Source: Nocardia sp. BMG111209
GTDB lineage: Bacteria > Actinomycetota > Actinomycetes > Mycobacteriales > Mycobacteriaceae
Assembly (NCBI RefSeq): GCF_000381925.1
Contig: NZ_KB907307.1
Coordinates: forward strand, 2,046,001 to 2,110,000
Direction: 5' to 3'
DNA: 64,000 bases
Shown here: piece by piece, positions 62,527-64,000 of the stretch
Position numbering within the stretch: position 1 is the stretch's first letter
Layout of the letters: each line of letters starts with the position of its first letter
Program-made: the position numbers and the translations under genes
The notes under the pieces: model-generated
The model's input: the letters and a program-made list of their open reading frames with translations, nothing else
Told to the model about the DNA's origin: nothing
The model's database searches: none

Positions 62527-63120
62527 GTGCCAGGGACCCGACGTGGACGGCCGCGCAGCGCGCAGGCCCATCGAGCCGTACTCGAGGCCGCGCGCGACCT
62601 GCTGGCGACCGGTCACTACGAGCAGATGACGATGGACGCGATCGCGGCGCGCGCGGGCGTCGGCAAACAGACCGTGTACCGGTGGTGGCGGTCGCGGTCC
62701 GAGGTGGTCGCCGAGGCGGTCCTCGGCGGGTACATCGTGCCGGAGTCCCCGCCACCGGCCGATACCGGCGATCTCGCGGCCGATCTGGCCGACTGGCTCG
62801 GCCGCAATTTCCAGCGGTTGTCCGAGCCCGCCACCCAGGCGATGATCCGCGGGCTGACCGCGGCGGCGGCCGACAGCGATACCGACGCCGAACGGCTGTA
62901 CGAGCGGCTCACCGGGCCGACCCGGCAGCAACTCACCGAGCGGCTCGGCGCCGGGGTCGCCGCGGGCGCACTGCGAGCCGACGCCGATCTGGGCGCGATG
63001 GCCGAATCGGTCATCGGCGCACTGCTGTTCCGGGTACTGACCCGCCGGACCGCGACCCGGGCCGATGCCGAGGGCCTGATCGACCTGCTGCTGCGCGGCG
63101 CGGCGGCCGGCGAACGCTAG
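62527..63120 (+). CDS. TetR-family regulator
   Basis: A 197-residue TetR protein. RRGRPRSAQAHRAVLEAARDLL leads into the helix-turn-helix MTMDAIAARAGVGKQTVYRWW at about 35-55, in the form typical of the TetR_C_33-like group. It starts with GTG at 62527. It is divergent from the SDR gene, its likely target, and its stop overlaps the convergent thiolase stop. Confidence 0.87.
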   Translation: MPGTRRGRPRSAQAHRAVLEAARDLLATGHYEQMTMDAIAARAGVGKQTVYRWWRSRSEVVAEAVLGGYIVPESPPPADTGDLAADLADWLGRNFQRLSEPATQAMIRGLTAAAADSDTDAERLYERLTGPTRQQLTERLGAGVAAGALRADADLGAMAESVIGALLFRVLTRRTATRADAEGLIDLLLRGAAAGER

Positions 63121-64000
63121 GCCACGCGCTCGAAGACGGCGGCCAGGCCCTGACCGCCGCCGATGCACATGGTCTCCAGGCCGTAGCGCAGTTCGCGGTG
63201 CCGCAGTTCGCGGGCCAGGGTGGCGAGCATGCGGGTTCCGGTGGCGCCTACCGGATGTCCGAGCGAGATACCGGAGCCGTGCACGTTGGTGCGCTCGAGA
63301 TCCGCCTCGCCGAACTTCCATTCGCGCAGCACGGCCAGCGCCTGGGCCGCGAACGCCTCGTTGAGTTCGACGAGATCCATATCGGCCAGCGACAATTCGG
63401 CCCTTTGCAGCGCGGCGGCGGTCGCGGGCACCGGGCCGAGGCCCATCAGCGCGGGCGGCACACCGGCCACGGCCCAGGACACCAGGCGAACCAGCGGGGT
63501 CAGGCCCAGTTCGGCGGCCCGCTCGCGGGTGGTGACCAGGCAGACGGCGGCGGCGTCGTTCTGGCCGCTGGCGTTGCCGGCGGTCACCGTCGACTCCGGA
63601 TCCAGTTGGGCGCGTACCGGTTTCAGTCGCGCCAGCGATTCCAGGGTGGTGTCGGCGCGGGGGTGCTCGTCGGTGGTGATCTCGGTGCTGCCACCGCGGC
63701 CGGTGACCGTGACCGGGATGATCTGTTCCGCCGCCGCACCACTCGCGGCGGCGGCCACCGCCCGGCGATGCGATTGGAGTGCCAGGCGGTCCTGTTCCTC
63801 GCGGCCGATGTGGTACCGCTCGCGCAGATTCTCGGCCGTCTCGAGCATGCCGCCGGGGACCGGATAGTGCACGCCCCCTGCGGTTTCGCGGCCCCGGACC
63901 AGGCTGTCGTGCATCCGCACGCCGGTGCGGCCGCCGCCCCAGCGGATGTCGGCGGAATAGAACACCACGTTGCTCATGCTCTCGGCGCCCCCGGCGACGA
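63117..64000 (-). CDS. Acetyl-CoA acyltransferase (thiolase), 3' part
   Basis: About 294 C-terminal residues of a thiolase whose start lies beyond the window. The active-site cysteine of the N-terminal half is not visible. Present are VTAGNASGQNDAAAVCLV, ELNEAFAAQAL, the histidine motif SLGHPVGATGTRM and the second cysteine in ETMCIGGGQG. It may serve fatty-acid or steroid side-chain beta-oxidation; it is not part of the pca operon. The stop overlaps that of the TetR gene (convergent). Confidence 0.9.
   Translation of the reverse strand, partial: VAGGAESMSNVVFYSADIRWGGGRTGVRMHDSLVRGRETAGGVHYPVPGGMLETAENLRERYHIGREEQDRLALQSHRRAVAAAASGAAAEQIIPVTVTGRGGSTEITTDEHPRADTTLESLARLKPVRAQLDPESTVTAGNASGQNDAAAVCLVTTRERAAELGLTPLVRLVSWAVAGVPPALMGLGPVPATAAALQRAELSLADMDLVELNEAFAAQALAVLREWKFGEADLERTNVHGSGISLGHPVGATGTRMLATLARELRHRELRYGLETMCIGGGQGLAAVFERVA

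Overview
The window is GC-rich DNA with strong third-position G/C bias, GTG and TTG starts beside ATG, many 4-bp ATGA or GTGA gene overlaps, and no insertion sequence, tRNA, rRNA or CRISPR array that I could see. The gene content points to a mycolic-acid actinobacterium of the Nocardia/Rhodococcus/Mycolicibacterium type: actinobacterial-style pca genes, a DUF2993 (LmeA-type) lipid-binding protein, DUF2236, DUF4126 and DUF4386 proteins, an F420-type oxidoreductase and a very high density of regulators. The genus is inference. I count 14 regulators: seven TetR, two IclR, and one each of LysR, MarR, WYL, GlxA-type AraC and ECF sigma.

Layout. 1-19100 is an accessory and housekeeping stretch. It holds small regulator/target pairs (VOC protein/WYL, SnoaL/LysR, AhpD-like/TetR, DUF2236 oxygenase/TetR), an epoxide hydrolase, a dienelactone hydrolase, a sigma factor with a SnoaL tail, membrane proteins and a secreted protein. 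19111-26560 is a complete protocatechuate (beta-ketoadipate) operon on the minus strand, transcribed pcaI-J-F-H-G-B-D-C-R, with almost every junction overlapping; a PcaR-like operator lies in front of pcaI. 26952-37920 is a meta-cleavage locus: an exported-type alpha/beta hydrolase, an amidohydrolase, a TetR regulator with four matching operators, then extradiol dioxygenase, FAH-family hydrolase and flavin monooxygenase. A second, opposite operon holds the lower pathway (2-oxopent-4-enoate hydratase, acylating acetaldehyde dehydrogenase, 4-hydroxy-2-oxovalerate aldolase, MarR) under a divergent IclR regulator. Together these would take an aromatic ring to pyruvate and acetyl-CoA, while pca takes protocatechuate to succinyl-CoA and acetyl-CoA.

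38066-47989 holds an F420-type oxidoreductase, an Old Yellow Enzyme, a three-gene group (FAD oxidoreductase, a protein with two CxxC motifs, O-methyltransferase), a large hydrolase with a PKD-like tail, and two TetR loci. 47978-57327 is the most unusual part: a ten-gene minus-strand operon of reductase, SDR, AhpD-like protein, Rieske oxygenase 2, small protein 2, TauD-type dioxygenase, Rieske oxygenase 1, small protein 1, amidohydrolase and aldehyde dehydrogenase, with a TetR gene divergent to it. Each Rieske gene is followed by, and overlaps, a gene for a roughly 111-residue helical protein of a family I do not recognise. The two Rieske genes share a 180-bp stretch of identical DNA over the cluster-binding domain but differ in the catalytic domain. 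This is the best candidate for an undescribed oxidative system, substrate unknown.

58336-64000 contains a DUF2993 protein, a Tat-exported GH43-like protein, a small secreted protein, a DUF4126 membrane protein, an SDR/TetR pair and the 3' part of a thiolase gene that runs off the window.
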